Shown here piece by piece: positions 37,116-45,523 of a DNA stretch of 64,000 bases. The translations under genes and the position numbers were made by a program. Numbering within the stretch: the first letter of the stretch is position 1; each line of letters opens with the position of its first letter. The notes under the pieces are model-generated. The model did not search any database. It was not told the DNA's origin and worked only from the letters and a program-made list of their open reading frames with translations. Source of the stretch: Panacibacter ginsenosidivorans (lineage in GTDB: Bacteria > Bacteroidota > Bacteroidia > Chitinophagales > Chitinophagaceae); assembly GCF_007971225.1 (NCBI RefSeq), contig NZ_CP042435.1, forward strand, positions 5,459,501 to 5,523,500. The letters are read 5' to 3'.

Positions 37116-37251
37116 GTTGTGTCACTCACTTGTACTTTCAAAACAGTTGTCAGCTATCACGTATCAGCATTCTGTAATGCCAAACATATTTAACCGAAAC
37201 CTGATTGCTGATTGCTGAAACCCATTATTCAGCACAAGTGTGCGACGCAAC
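37116..37251 (+). repeat. Intergenic repeat, A/B inverted pair
   Basis: A arm GTTGTGTCACTCACTTGTAC (37116-37135) and B arm GCACAAGTGTGCGACGCAAC (37232-37251). The B arm ends 7 nt from the stop of the glucosidase gene at 37259. The loop contains GTCAGCTATCACGTATCAGC, CTGATTGCTGATTGCTG repeats. Confidence 0.87.
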
Positions 37252-37258
37252 AAAAGCA

Positions 37259-39934
37259 TCATACCTGTTCTGCTGCAGGGCTCATAATTTTTTCTTCTGT
37301 ATTTTCTATTAGAGGTGTTGATATTCTTTGTATCAGTTCTGCCACAACACCCGTCCAGCCTGTTTGATGTGAAGCGCCAACACCGCGTGCCGTATCTCCA
37401 TGAAAATATTCATAGAATAAAACAAGGTCTTTGAAATGTGGATCATCGCGGTACAGTGCATAGTTATCATTCACAGGCCTGTTACCATTTTCATCCTTTC
37501 TAAAAATTGAAACCAGCCGGTTTGCAATGTCATTCGCCACATCTCTTATCTTAACTATATTTCCCGAGCCTGTTGGCAATTCAACTTTTGATTCTCCTTT
37601 GTAGTAATCGCAATATTGCTGCAAAGCCAGCACCAGTAAATAATTCATCGGCATCCACACAGGGCCGCGCCAATTACTATTGCCGCCAAACAATGAACTG
37701 GTTCCTTCACCTGGCTGATAATCCAAGCCGAATTCCTGCCCATCTATTGTTACGTGATAACCATGTTTATGAATCTCTGAAATAGAACGTATGCCGCCCT
37801 TGCTTAAAAATTCATTTTCATCCAGCAATGCTTTCAATAATTTTTCTAATCTTTTTCTTGGCACGAGTGATAATAAAATATCGTCATGATCTTTTAATTC
37901 TTCGATCACTAAATATTGCTGGTTATGCTCACGATATTTCTGGAACCATTTTAACCTTCGGTGAAACTCCGGTACTTTATCGAGCAGATCTTTTTTCAAA
38001 ACAAACACAGCAAACAAAGTACTCAGGCCAACAAGGCTTCTTACTTTCACAGGAATATATTTGCCACCGGGCATTGAGAGTACATCATAAAAAAATCCTT
38101 CTTCATCATCCCAGCTTCCCGTCCAATCTTCACCGAGGCGATTAAGTGATTCTGCTATATAAATAAAATGCTCAAAGAATTTGGTGGTTACATCTTCATA
38201 ATTGGGATTGTGCTGCGAAATTTCAAGCGCCATTTCCAACATATTCAAACAATACATCGCCATCCAGCTGGTTCCATCAGCTTGTTCTAACATGCCTCCA
38301 CCTGGAATTGCACTGCTGCGGTCGAATACGCCAATGTTATCAAGACCTAAGAAGCCTCCTTCAAAAACATTTTTGCCATGATGGTCTTTTCGGTTAACCC
38401 ACCAGGTAAAATTGATGAGTAGTTTTTGAAAAACCTTTTCAAGAAAATCAATATCTCCTTTGCCTGTTTTTGCTTTATCCATTTTATATACCTGCAAACA
38501 ACTCCATGCATGCACAGGAGGGTTTACATCACTAAAGGCCCATTCGTATGCAGGCAATTGTCCATTGGGATGCATGTACCACTCACGCAAAAAAAGTATA
38601 AGCTGGTCTTTGGCAAACTGCGGATCGATCATAGAAAGTGGCACACAATGAAAAGCCAGGTCCCATGCGGCATACCACGGGTATTCCCATTTATCGGGCA
38701 TAGAAATAATATCTTCATTGTTGAGTGTATGCCATTTATGATTGCGTCCATGCTTGCGCTGTTCAGGTGGTGGTGGCTGCCCTTCGTCTCCGTTCAGCCA
38801 CCGCGGAATATCTATGTTGAAATATTGTTTACTCCATAACATACCTGCAAATGCCTGGCGCTGTATGTTACGCAGATCCTCGTCTTTTGTAGTATGAATA
38901 TTATTGTAAAATTCATCTGCATCCTGTACACGCTCTTCAAAAATAAAATCGTATGCATCCCCCAATGGATTTTCATGCATTAATACATGCTTGCTCAAAC
39001 GAAGCTTTATCGTTTCGGATGAACCTCCGGCAATATTCAGATGATACAACGGCGAAAATTTGGTGCCAGACTCTTTGCCTTGCAGCAATTTGTAATCATT
39101 ATTTATAACTGCATGATGAAATGCATCTTTTACAAAAGGGCTTTCATTGGGTGTGCCGTATAAACGTTCTTTGTTGGTTTCATTTTCGGTGAATAAAGTT
39201 CTATCCGGTTTTTCAAAATATAAATGATATTCATCCACCCAATAATGATTTACTTCTGCCATGCCATACCTGTCATTCATTTCTCTAAGAGCGATAAAAG
39301 GTTTCTGATGCATTAATCCAAAACTCCAGTGGTTGCGCATCCAGATCGTTGGCAGTAAAGCTATGTAAGCCGCAGACTTACTGCGGTTATGTACGGTGAT
39401 ACGAATGCAGATATCTTCTTCTGTATTTTTTGCATACTCTGTAAATACATCAAAATAATTTCCATTGTCAAACAAGCCCGTATCAAGCAATTCATATTCT
39501 TTTTCAAATTTGTTACGGTTGCGATTTGTATTTACAAGATCAGCATAAGGAAATACTGCCTGTGGATACTTATACAAATGTTTCATGTAAGAATGCGTAG
39601 GCGTATTATCCAGATAGTAATATAACTCTTTTACATCTTCACCATGATTACCTTCATTGCCTGTAAGCCCAAACAAACGCTCTTTTAAAATGGGATCTTT
39701 TCCATTCCACATGGCAATAGAAAAACAAATGCGTTGCATATCATCGCTGATACCTGCAATACCATCTTCGCCCCAGCGGTACACACGGCTGCGTGCATGA
39801 TCGTGCGGAAAATAATCCCAGGCATTACCATACTCGCTGTAGTCCTCACGTACAGTGCCCCATTGACGTTCACTTAAATATGGGCCCCATTTTTTCCAAA
39901 GTGGATTTTGCAAACGATGCTGTTCGCTGTTCAT
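37259..39934 (-). CDS. GH63-type glucosidase (MGH1-like)
   Basis: A cytoplasmic protein of 891 residues. The N-terminal block ERQWGTVREDYSEYGNAWDYFPHDHARSRVYRWGEDGIAGI is the hallmark of large bacterial glucosidases related to GH63, such as mannosylglycerate/glucosylglycerate hydrolase-like MGH1 proteins. Later blocks are KWEYPWYAAWDLAFHCVPLS, GQLPAYEWAFSDVNPPVHAW and GNSNWRGPVWMPMNYLLV, typical of the (alpha/alpha)6 catalytic barrel. It hydrolyses alpha-glucosides; the exact substrate is uncertain. It belongs to a minus-strand glycan cluster with the debranching enzyme, a dehydrogenase and a GH57 protein, although repeat elements separate it from both sides. Confidence 0.88.
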   Translation of the reverse strand: MNSEQHRLQNPLWKKWGPYLSERQWGTVREDYSEYGNAWDYFPHDHARSRVYRWGEDGIAGISDDMQRICFSIAMWNGKDPILKERLFGLTGNEGNHGEDVKELYYYLDNTPTHSYMKHLYKYPQAVFPYADLVNTNRNRNKFEKEYELLDTGLFDNGNYFDVFTEYAKNTEEDICIRITVHNRSKSAAYIALLPTIWMRNHWSFGLMHQKPFIALREMNDRYGMAEVNHYWVDEYHLYFEKPDRTLFTENETNKERLYGTPNESPFVKDAFHHAVINNDYKLLQGKESGTKFSPLYHLNIAGGSSETIKLRLSKHVLMHENPLGDAYDFIFEERVQDADEFYNNIHTTKDEDLRNIQRQAFAGMLWSKQYFNIDIPRWLNGDEGQPPPPEQRKHGRNHKWHTLNNEDIISMPDKWEYPWYAAWDLAFHCVPLSMIDPQFAKDQLILFLREWYMHPNGQLPAYEWAFSDVNPPVHAWSCLQVYKMDKAKTGKGDIDFLEKVFQKLLINFTWWVNRKDHHGKNVFEGGFLGLDNIGVFDRSSAIPGGGMLEQADGTSWMAMYCLNMLEMALEISQHNPNYEDVTTKFFEHFIYIAESLNRLGEDWTGSWDDEEGFFYDVLSMPGGKYIPVKVRSLVGLSTLFAVFVLKKDLLDKVPEFHRRLKWFQKYREHNQQYLVIEELKDHDDILLSLVPRKRLEKLLKALLDENEFLSKGGIRSISEIHKHGYHVTIDGQEFGLDYQPGEGTSSLFGGNSNWRGPVWMPMNYLLVLALQQYCDYYKGESKVELPTGSGNIVKIRDVANDIANRLVSIFRKDENGNRPVNDNYALYRDDPHFKDLVLFYEYFHGDTARGVGASHQTGWTGVVAELIQRISTPLIENTEEKIMSPAAEQV

Positions 39935-39981
39935 GTTTTTATTTTTATGTAGTGAGCTTTTGTTATGCTATGATGCTTTGC

Positions 39982-40052
39982 TTGTGTCACTCACTTGTAC
40001 GTTCTGAACAATGATGAGCAATGAACAAAACGTACAAGAGTGCGACGCAACA
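39982..40052 (+). repeat. Intergenic repeat, short A/B inverted pair
   Basis: A arm CTTGTGTCACTCACTTGTAC (39982-40001) and B arm GTACAAGAGTGCGACGCAAC (40033-40052), with a loop of only 31 nt and GTGCCAT after the B arm. The shortest heterotypic pair in the window. Confidence 0.87.
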
Positions 40053-40122
40053 GGTGGTGCCATAGTATACAACGGCCGGGTAAATAAATTTCCTGCTAAA
40101 GAATATAAGTGCTTATATATTT

Positions 40123-40932
40123 CTATCCATTATCCTCAAAGCCCGGGTATAAAGTCATTCCGCCATCCACAAACAAGGTAGTGCCGTTAATATAGTCCGC
40201 GTCATCGCTTGCTAAAAACACCGCAGCTTTACCAATATCTTCTACCTGGCCGATGCGTTTTTCAGGAATGAGTTTGAGTAATTCCTGCAGGTGCGCCTGC
40301 GTGTCCCATGCATCATGATTGATAGGCGTTGCAATTGCGCCCGGCGCAATACTGTTGATGCGGATTTTCTTTGGCGCATATTCCTGGGCAATGGTTTTCA
40401 TCATTAACATCACGCCACCTTTACTGGCTGCATAATTTGCATGGCCGGCCCATGGAATAACTTCATGCACACTGCTCATGCAAATAATTTTTCCTGCTGC
40501 TTTGCTTTTAGTTTCATCAATACCTCTTCTCAAAAATTCTTTGATGGCTTCCCTTGCACAAAGGAACTGCCCGGTAAGATTTACGCCTAATACAAAGTTC
40601 CATTGTTCCAATGTCATTTCTACAAATTTTGCATCACGCTGGAGGCCTGCATTGTTTACCAGTATATCAACTGTGCCAAATTGAGCAATAGTATCTGTAA
40701 ACATTTTTATCACTTCATCTTCTTTACTTACATCGCATTGATAAGAGATTGCTTTACCACCTGCTGCTGTAATATTTGCCACAACTGCATCTGCCATAGG
40801 TTTTGCGCCGGCTACCGGGTAATTAACTATTACAGTTGCACCGGCTTTAGCCATTTCCTTTGCACATCCTGCACCTATGCCACTGCTGGCACCGGTAATG
40901 ATAGCTATTTGTCCGTTTAATTTTTTATCCAT
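40123..40932 (-). CDS. Short-chain dehydrogenase (glucose 1-dehydrogenase-like)
   Basis: A 269-residue classical SDR. The cofactor motif TGASSGIGAGCAKEMA is at residues 14-29, NNAG in VDILVNNAGLQRD, and the catalytic Ser and YAASK in ICMSSVHEVIPWAGHANYAASKGG. IRINSIAPGAIATPIN and ASDDADYINGTTLFVDGGMTLYPGF complete the fold. The NYPVAGAKPMADAV sequence after the second strand, with its lack of an acidic residue, favours NADP. Close relatives are annotated as glucose 1-dehydrogenase, but substrate use is unproven. It starts 20 bp after the GH57 gene stop, so the two are probably co-transcribed. Confidence 0.88.
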   Translation of the reverse strand: MDKKLNGQIAIITGASSGIGAGCAKEMAKAGATVIVNYPVAGAKPMADAVVANITAAGGKAISYQCDVSKEDEVIKMFTDTIAQFGTVDILVNNAGLQRDAKFVEMTLEQWNFVLGVNLTGQFLCAREAIKEFLRRGIDETKSKAAGKIICMSSVHEVIPWAGHANYAASKGGVMLMMKTIAQEYAPKKIRINSIAPGAIATPINHDAWDTQAHLQELLKLIPEKRIGQVEDIGKAAVFLASDDADYINGTTLFVDGGMTLYPGFEDNG

Positions 40933-40952
40933 GTTTGTATTTTGTTTTATTG

Positions 40953-42182
40953 TTAATAGAGTGTTCCTATGGAAGAATATGTTGCAAATTCTTTTCCTTC
41001 CAATGCTTTTTTGATCAATGAAATTTCAAAGTCTGTTATAATGTTAGTGTAATATTTATAAACATCCTCAGCAGTCTCAAAAGGATTAGGGTAATGATGG
41101 CTATTGTTGCAATTCTTATTGGCCATATAATAAAAATAATCAGCAGCCTGTAATCTGCTCCATACTTCCAGCAAATACGGATCATTTGTATACATTACCA
41201 TTTTCTCCAGGCTATAAATTTTTTTAAGTGTGTTATTCTGCATCATATTATCGCACCATACACAACATTCTTTTGTTTTATCTTCCCATGAAATGGTGTG
41301 CGGTACATCATACACATCTAAAGCTTCATAATTATCTATGGCACCTGAAGCGGTTGCAAAATCAAAACTCGTTTCTTTCAAAACCTCTGCCGGTAAAGCT
41401 TCCAGAAAATCAAATATGCCTGAGCTTTCTTTTTTGTGCACACCAAATGTTTCGTAATCCATAAAGAGATTAATAATATCTGTCTCACCGGGATGGGCAT
41501 GAATCCATTCCGCAAACTTATCAGCAGATAAAGGGTGCTCATTCCACGATGCATCATTAAAACGAAAAGAAATATCATCTGATAAAACAGAATTCCGCAG
41601 CAGTAAACCAAAGCTATCAATCCCCGGTGCTTTATATATCTTATTATTTGTTTTGCCTTTTAGTAACCTTTCAATTCCTTCACATAAGATGCCTTTATAA
41701 CCAAGCGCAGAAATATGTGCTGCCAGATTGTTATTATAAATCAGTTCTGTATTACGGAATACACCGGGCTTCATTCCAAAAATTTCTTCAATTAAATGAC
41801 TATGTTTTTCAACCTGCCTGTCAAATTCTTTTTTAGAATGTAAAAAGCTTAAGGAGTGATAATACGTTTCTGCCAGTATCTCTACGTAGCCTGTATCAAC
41901 CAGTTCTTTAAAAGAATCAATCACATCGGGCCTGTGTTTTTGTAGCAGATCAATCAATACACCACTTAAGGAAAAATTGACTTTGAATTTACCCGCATGT
42001 TTAATGATGGCAGATAAAATGATCTTGTTGGCTGGTAAATAACAGGCATCTGCTAAAGTATCGATCGCAGCTACATCAGCCGTTGCGTCTTCATAACAGT
42101 GACTTACACCCACTTCTTTTGAGCTGTATTGTTTTAATTGAAAAGGATGGTGCACTTTAAAGAATAAGCAAACGGAAGACAT
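40953..42182 (-). CDS. GH57 family glycoside hydrolase
   Basis: A 409-residue GH57-type protein beginning with VCLFFKVHHPFQLKQYS, the typical first-strand HHP-like region. KVNFSLSGVLIDLLQKHRPDVIDSFKELVDTGYVEILAETYYHSLSFL matches the family's second block, and IFGMKPGVFRNTELIYNN is the region of the usual nucleophile Glu. INLFMDYETFGVHKKESSG contains the DYETFGxH motif carrying the acid Asp/Glu. It probably cleaves or transfers alpha-1,4-glucan. It is first of a short operon with the dehydrogenase and is grouped with the glucosidase and debranching enzyme. Confidence 0.88.
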   Translation of the reverse strand: MSSVCLFFKVHHPFQLKQYSSKEVGVSHCYEDATADVAAIDTLADACYLPANKIILSAIIKHAGKFKVNFSLSGVLIDLLQKHRPDVIDSFKELVDTGYVEILAETYYHSLSFLHSKKEFDRQVEKHSHLIEEIFGMKPGVFRNTELIYNNNLAAHISALGYKGILCEGIERLLKGKTNNKIYKAPGIDSFGLLLRNSVLSDDISFRFNDASWNEHPLSADKFAEWIHAHPGETDIINLFMDYETFGVHKKESSGIFDFLEALPAEVLKETSFDFATASGAIDNYEALDVYDVPHTISWEDKTKECCVWCDNMMQNNTLKKIYSLEKMVMYTNDPYLLEVWSRLQAADYFYYMANKNCNNSHHYPNPFETAEDVYKYYTNIITDFEISLIKKALEGKEFATYSSIGTLY

Positions 42183-42259
42183 AGATTGTATTAAGCATTG
42201 TAAAAGTAGTAATAGCAGAGGCCCTGAATTGTCAGCGAAATGATAATTAACAACAGATA

Positions 42260-42940
42260 TTAGTTCCGGATGAATTGATCATTTAACTCGATTTTTTTAC
42301 GGTTGTAAAATAACATGCCTGAATCTCTCAATTCATTGAATAATACGTTTACACTTTGCCTTGATGTAGCTATTACTGCAGCAATATCACTATGCGTTAA
42401 ATAGTTATTCAGCACTATTTTATTGCCCATACGATTGCCATCCGTTGTTGCCCAATTCTTAATAAAGCGGATCAGTCTTGCTTTTGCATCGCAGAATACA
42501 AGATCAGAATGACGGCTTTCCAGTTTCTTCAGTTTATTGTTTACCATATTGGCATAACTCAATGCCATCATTGGATTCTCCTGTAGTAATTTTTTAAAAT
42601 CTGCTGCATTAAAACAACAGATAACCGTATTTGCAGTAAGTGCTTCTGCAAACTCATCTACAGTTTTGTTGTTGCTTAAACTAAGATCTCCGAAGATATC
42701 CGGTGCGGTAAGGATGTCCTTGATCAGTTCATCATCTGAATCACTGAAATCAGAAAGTTTTATTTTGCCTTGTATTAGCAGGTATATCTTGCTGTAAGCA
42801 CCTTCACCATAATTAATGTTTTCACCTTTGCTGATGGTTCTTACTTTCATCAGTGCAGTTGCATCTTTAGTAAGTTGCTCACCTGCATTTGCAAACAAGG
42901 GGTGACTCTTTAGATAAATGTATTTTACTTCTTCGTACAT
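42260..42940 (-). CDS. Crp/Fnr family transcriptional regulator
   Basis: A 226-residue regulator with a cyclic-nucleotide-binding-like domain (about residues 14-125; KGENINYGEGAYSKIYLLIQGKIKLSD and APDIFGDLSL) and a C-terminal winged helix (YLTHSDIAAVIATSRQSVNVLFNELRDSGML). The recognition helix has TSRQSVNVL where Crp has SRETVGRIL, so the usual Glu and the second Arg are Gln and Val. It should therefore recognise a site different from TGTGA or TTGA. No Fe-S Cys cluster is present. The small genes upstream on the same strand may be co-transcribed. Confidence 0.88.
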   Translation of the reverse strand: MYEEVKYIYLKSHPLFANAGEQLTKDATALMKVRTISKGENINYGEGAYSKIYLLIQGKIKLSDFSDSDDELIKDILTAPDIFGDLSLSNNKTVDEFAEALTANTVICCFNAADFKKLLQENPMMALSYANMVNNKLKKLESRHSDLVFCDAKARLIRFIKNWATTDGNRMGNKIVLNNYLTHSDIAAVIATSRQSVNVLFNELRDSGMLFYNRKKIELNDQFIRN

Positions 42941-42981
42941 GATAGATGGTTTTTAGTGTAAATGATCCGTGTTTGGTATGA

Positions 42982-43200
42982 TTAGTTTTGAGAAAGCATT
43001 AATGTTTCTTTCATGCTGTTGTAAAGTTGTTGCCTTGGAATTAGCTTTTTACAGCTGCTAAAATGTTTGCTTATAAACAGGAAACCCGTAACGTCCGTGA
43101 ATATTATTTCACCAAGACATAACTGTTTCATTTGTGTTTGTGAAAGATTTTCAAAAATGTTCCATTCGTCTTTGATAAACCTGCGGTTACTATTTTTCAT
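42982..43200 (-). CDS. Small protein of unknown function
   Basis: A 72-residue frame between the thioredoxin-like and Crp/Fnr genes on the same strand, with 38-41 bp gaps either side. The sequence (MKNSNRRFIKDEWNIFENLSQ...) is basic and amphipathic with several Cys and no recognised domain. It fits the operon spacing, but with no homologue known to me it may not be expressed. Confidence 0.45.
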   Translation of the reverse strand: MKNSNRRFIKDEWNIFENLSQTQMKQLCLGEIIFTDVTGFLFISKHFSSCKKLIPRQQLYNSMKETLMLSQN

Positions 43201-43238
43201 GTTTACAGTTTTAGTTGTTGGTAAATTTTAATTACACT

Positions 43239-43571
43239 TTATTGTTCATTACCTGCAATTGCATTTTCAATTTTTGTTATCAGAATATTTTTTGGTTTCA
43301 ATCCAATTAAGTGATCTATCAATTCTCCATTCTTAAAAATTAAGATCGCAGGTAGTTCAATAATGCCATACTCTTTTGCAATCAAATTATTCTCCTGCGT
43401 ATCAATGGTAAAAAAATTTGCTTTTGATGCGTAAGACTTACTCAGCTCTTCATAAATCGGGGCAATGATCTGGCACCCGCCGTTCCATTCTGTTTTAAAT
43501 TGTACTATAGCTATTCCTTTTCCTTTTATGATCCTGTTTGTAAAATCTATACCTGAAAGCGTCCGGTTCAT
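43239..43571 (-). CDS. Thioredoxin-fold protein lacking the first active-site Cys
   Basis: A 110-residue thioredoxin fold. The usual WCGPC is replaced by WNGGC (residues 29-33), so only the resolving-position Cys33 remains. IIAPIYEELSKSYASKANFFTIDTQENNLIAKEYGIIELPAILIFKNGEL keeps the cis-Pro region and a complete fold. Without the first Cys it cannot act as a normal disulfide reductase; a monothiol or redox-sensing role is possible. It has a long upstream region holding a 35-bp dyad, and is first in a possible operon with the Crp/Fnr gene. Confidence 0.85.
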   Translation of the reverse strand: MNRTLSGIDFTNRIIKGKGIAIVQFKTEWNGGCQIIAPIYEELSKSYASKANFFTIDTQENNLIAKEYGIIELPAILIFKNGELIDHLIGLKPKNILITKIENAIAGNEQ

Positions 43572-43714
43572 TTTGGTTGTGTTTGTGCCGGTATATAGCC
43601 AACTGCTGTGCCAAAAAATTTAACGCTAATACGAAGTAGGCTGAAATGCCTTACAGTAAAGGGTTTCAGCAATTTTATGGTTTAACAAATTTCAAACAAA
43701 TAAGCACATCGTCT

Positions 43715-43749
43715 TCACAAAATATTGGGAATTTCCCAAAATATTGTGA
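43715..43749. promoter_or_regulatory. 35-bp dyad with central TTGGGAA-T-TTCCCAA
   Basis: TCACAA (43715-43720) mirrors TTGTGA (43744-43749), and TTGGGAA (43725-43731) mirrors TTCCCAA (43733-43739) about T43732. CAAAATATTG also occurs as a direct repeat 19 bp apart. Likely an operator for the divergent genes. Confidence 0.55.
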
Positions 43750-43822
43750 GTGAAAAGATGGGATAATATAAAGTTTGTGATGGTGTTTATGAGCCGGAGT
43801 GATGAATATATATCAGGCTTTT

Positions 43823-43842
43823 GTTGCGTCGCACTCTTATAC
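43823..43842 (+). repeat. Intergenic repeat, single B arm
   Basis: GTTGCGTCGCACTCTTATAC, one base from the consensus, in a divergent region with a GAGCCGGAG flank upstream. Confidence 0.82.
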
Positions 43843-43996
43843 GTCCTACACTTTATTCAAGTGGTAAAAAGTCTTATATATGACTTTTTGAATTGAATAA
43901 TATTCATAGCATTACAGTTGAAAGGATTTTTCCTCCTGCACGTATTCAGTTCATCGCAGCAGGTTATTCTTTCTTTAACAGAATAAAGCCAATTTC

Positions 43997-44653
43997 ATGA
44001 GTCGTATTTTTAAAATATTTTTCTGGGGAATGTTTATCAGCTTTCTTGGTTCTTTGCCTTTGGGAACTGTAAATGTTACAGCAACAAACATCACTGTTAA
44101 TGAAAATGTGTATGCAGGTGTTTTATTTTCATTAGGTTGTTTATGTATAGAAACCGGGTGCCTTTGTTTTGTATTAGTTGCAATGGACTGGATATGTAAG
44201 CGGCAAAAAATATTCCGGCTGTTTGAATGGTTAACAATGATCCTTATTCTTGTAATGGCGGCAGGAAGTTTTTTAGCTGCCTATAAAATGAAAGCTTTTG
44301 GTGCAAGTGTGTTTACTGCTTATCATCTTCCGCCCTTTTTATTTGGCTTGCTGTTGAGTAGCCTTAACCCATTACATATTCCATTCTGGATTGGATGGAC
44401 GACAATATTGATCAATAAAAAGATATTGATACCTGGTAAAAAAAATTATGTTATTTATGCAACGGGAATAAGTATTGGAACAATGATGGGATTTCTTGTT
44501 TTTGTATACGGTGGAGAATATATTATTCAGCAGGCAGGACAAAGACAAAATATTGTTAACTGGATTGTTGGTACCATATTGCTTATAACTGCTTTAGTAC
44601 AATTGTACAAAATAATGGGTAAGAAGCTTCCTTTAAAAACACAGATCATATGA
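43997..44653 (+). CDS. LysE family translocator
   Basis: A 218-residue membrane protein with six predicted helices. The N-terminal FISFLGSLPLGTVNVTATNITVNENVYAGVLFSLG matches LysE-type exporters, with the substrate-path sequence LPLGTVN in place of the more usual PGPN. Members export amino acids or related metabolites; the substrate is not predictable. The stop overlaps the start of the DUF1223 gene by 4 bp (ATGA), so they are translationally coupled. Confidence 0.8.
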   Translation: MSRIFKIFFWGMFISFLGSLPLGTVNVTATNITVNENVYAGVLFSLGCLCIETGCLCFVLVAMDWICKRQKIFRLFEWLTMILILVMAAGSFLAAYKMKAFGASVFTAYHLPPFLFGLLLSSLNPLHIPFWIGWTTILINKKILIPGKKNYVIYATGISIGTMMGFLVFVYGGEYIIQQAGQRQNIVNWIVGTILLITALVQLYKIMGKKLPLKTQII

Positions 44654-45420
44654 AGAAGAATAATAAATTTACCGGCATAGTGTTTTTATTATTTGCAGCA
44701 GTTGCCTGTAATATGTCTGTAGCCAAGAATAAGGCAACTAACGTGCTGGAGCCTGCCGGTGATAGATTCGCGGTGCTGGAATTATTTACATCAGAAGGAT
44801 GTTCCAGTTGTCCGGCTGCAGACGCAGTGCTGGCGAAACTTTCAAAGGAGTACAAAGAAAAGGTACTTGCGCTGGAGTTTCATGTAGATTACTGGAACAG
44901 GCTTGGCTGGACAGATAGTTTTAGCAATGCAACTTTTAGCAGGCGTCAGGAAAAGTATGCTGTATTGTTTCATTTGAATTCTATTTATACACCACAAGTC
45001 ATTATCAATGGAAGACATGAAATGGTTGGTTCTGATGAAACAAATATTCGCAGTAATATTCTTCATGAACTGAAAGATACTGCTACACAAATTATAACAC
45101 TGCAATCTAAAATGTTAAATGAAAAAAGTATTGGTGTTTCTTATAATGTTGATACAACATCAAATGCTTTGCTGAATATTGCACTTATTCAGTTGCATGG
45201 AGAAACAGCCGTTAAAGGGGGAGAGAACAGCGGACATATTTTACAACACACAAATATTGTGAGAGATTTTAAAACAGTACATGTTAATGAACAATCGCAG
45301 GGCGGCATTAGTCTTGATGTTCCAAAAGGCTTGTCGGCAAAGGACTGTAAGGTGATTGCTTATTTGCAGGATGCAAATGATCTGCATGTAAAAGCGGTTA
45401 CAGAAAGCTTACTTCAGTAA
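44650..45420 (+). CDS. DUF1223 thioredoxin-like secreted protein
   Basis: A 256-residue protein with an N-terminal hydrophobic signal and a possible lipobox (FAAVACNM). RFAVLELFTSEGCSSCPAADAVLAKLSKEY contains the SEGCSSCPxAD motif, a CxxC signature of the DUF1223 thioredoxin-like family. HVDYWNRLGWTDSFSNATFSRRQEKYA and YTPQVIINGRHEMVGSDE are also conserved. A periplasmic thiol or redox function is plausible but unproven. It is coupled to the LysE-type gene by a 4-bp overlap. Confidence 0.87.
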   Translation: MKKNNKFTGIVFLLFAAVACNMSVAKNKATNVLEPAGDRFAVLELFTSEGCSSCPAADAVLAKLSKEYKEKVLALEFHVDYWNRLGWTDSFSNATFSRRQEKYAVLFHLNSIYTPQVIINGRHEMVGSDETNIRSNILHELKDTATQIITLQSKMLNEKSIGVSYNVDTTSNALLNIALIQLHGETAVKGGENSGHILQHTNIVRDFKTVHVNEQSQGGISLDVPKGLSAKDCKVIAYLQDANDLHVKAVTESLLQ

Positions 45421-45458
45421 TAATTTTCATATGATAAACGTTGCAGATGCCTTATAAC

Positions 45459-45484
45459 CGAACGATGAAAGGATTGCGACGCAA
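45459..45484 (-). repeat. Intergenic repeat, single variant arm
   Basis: On the minus strand GTTGCGTCGCAATCC then TTTCATCGTTCG, the same alternative tail as at 15328. It lies between convergent genes, 40 nt beyond the sigma-54 activator stop. Confidence 0.75.
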
Positions 45485-45523
45485 CAGGTGATGCTATGAA
45501 AAGCAAATGCTGGTATCAAAAAA

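Larger units (their letters stand above)
43572..43996. other. Divergent regulatory region
   Basis: This 425-bp region separates the thioredoxin-like gene from the LysE-type gene. It contains the 35-bp dyad at 43715-43749 and a B arm at 43823-43842. No coding frame is apparent. Confidence 0.55.
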
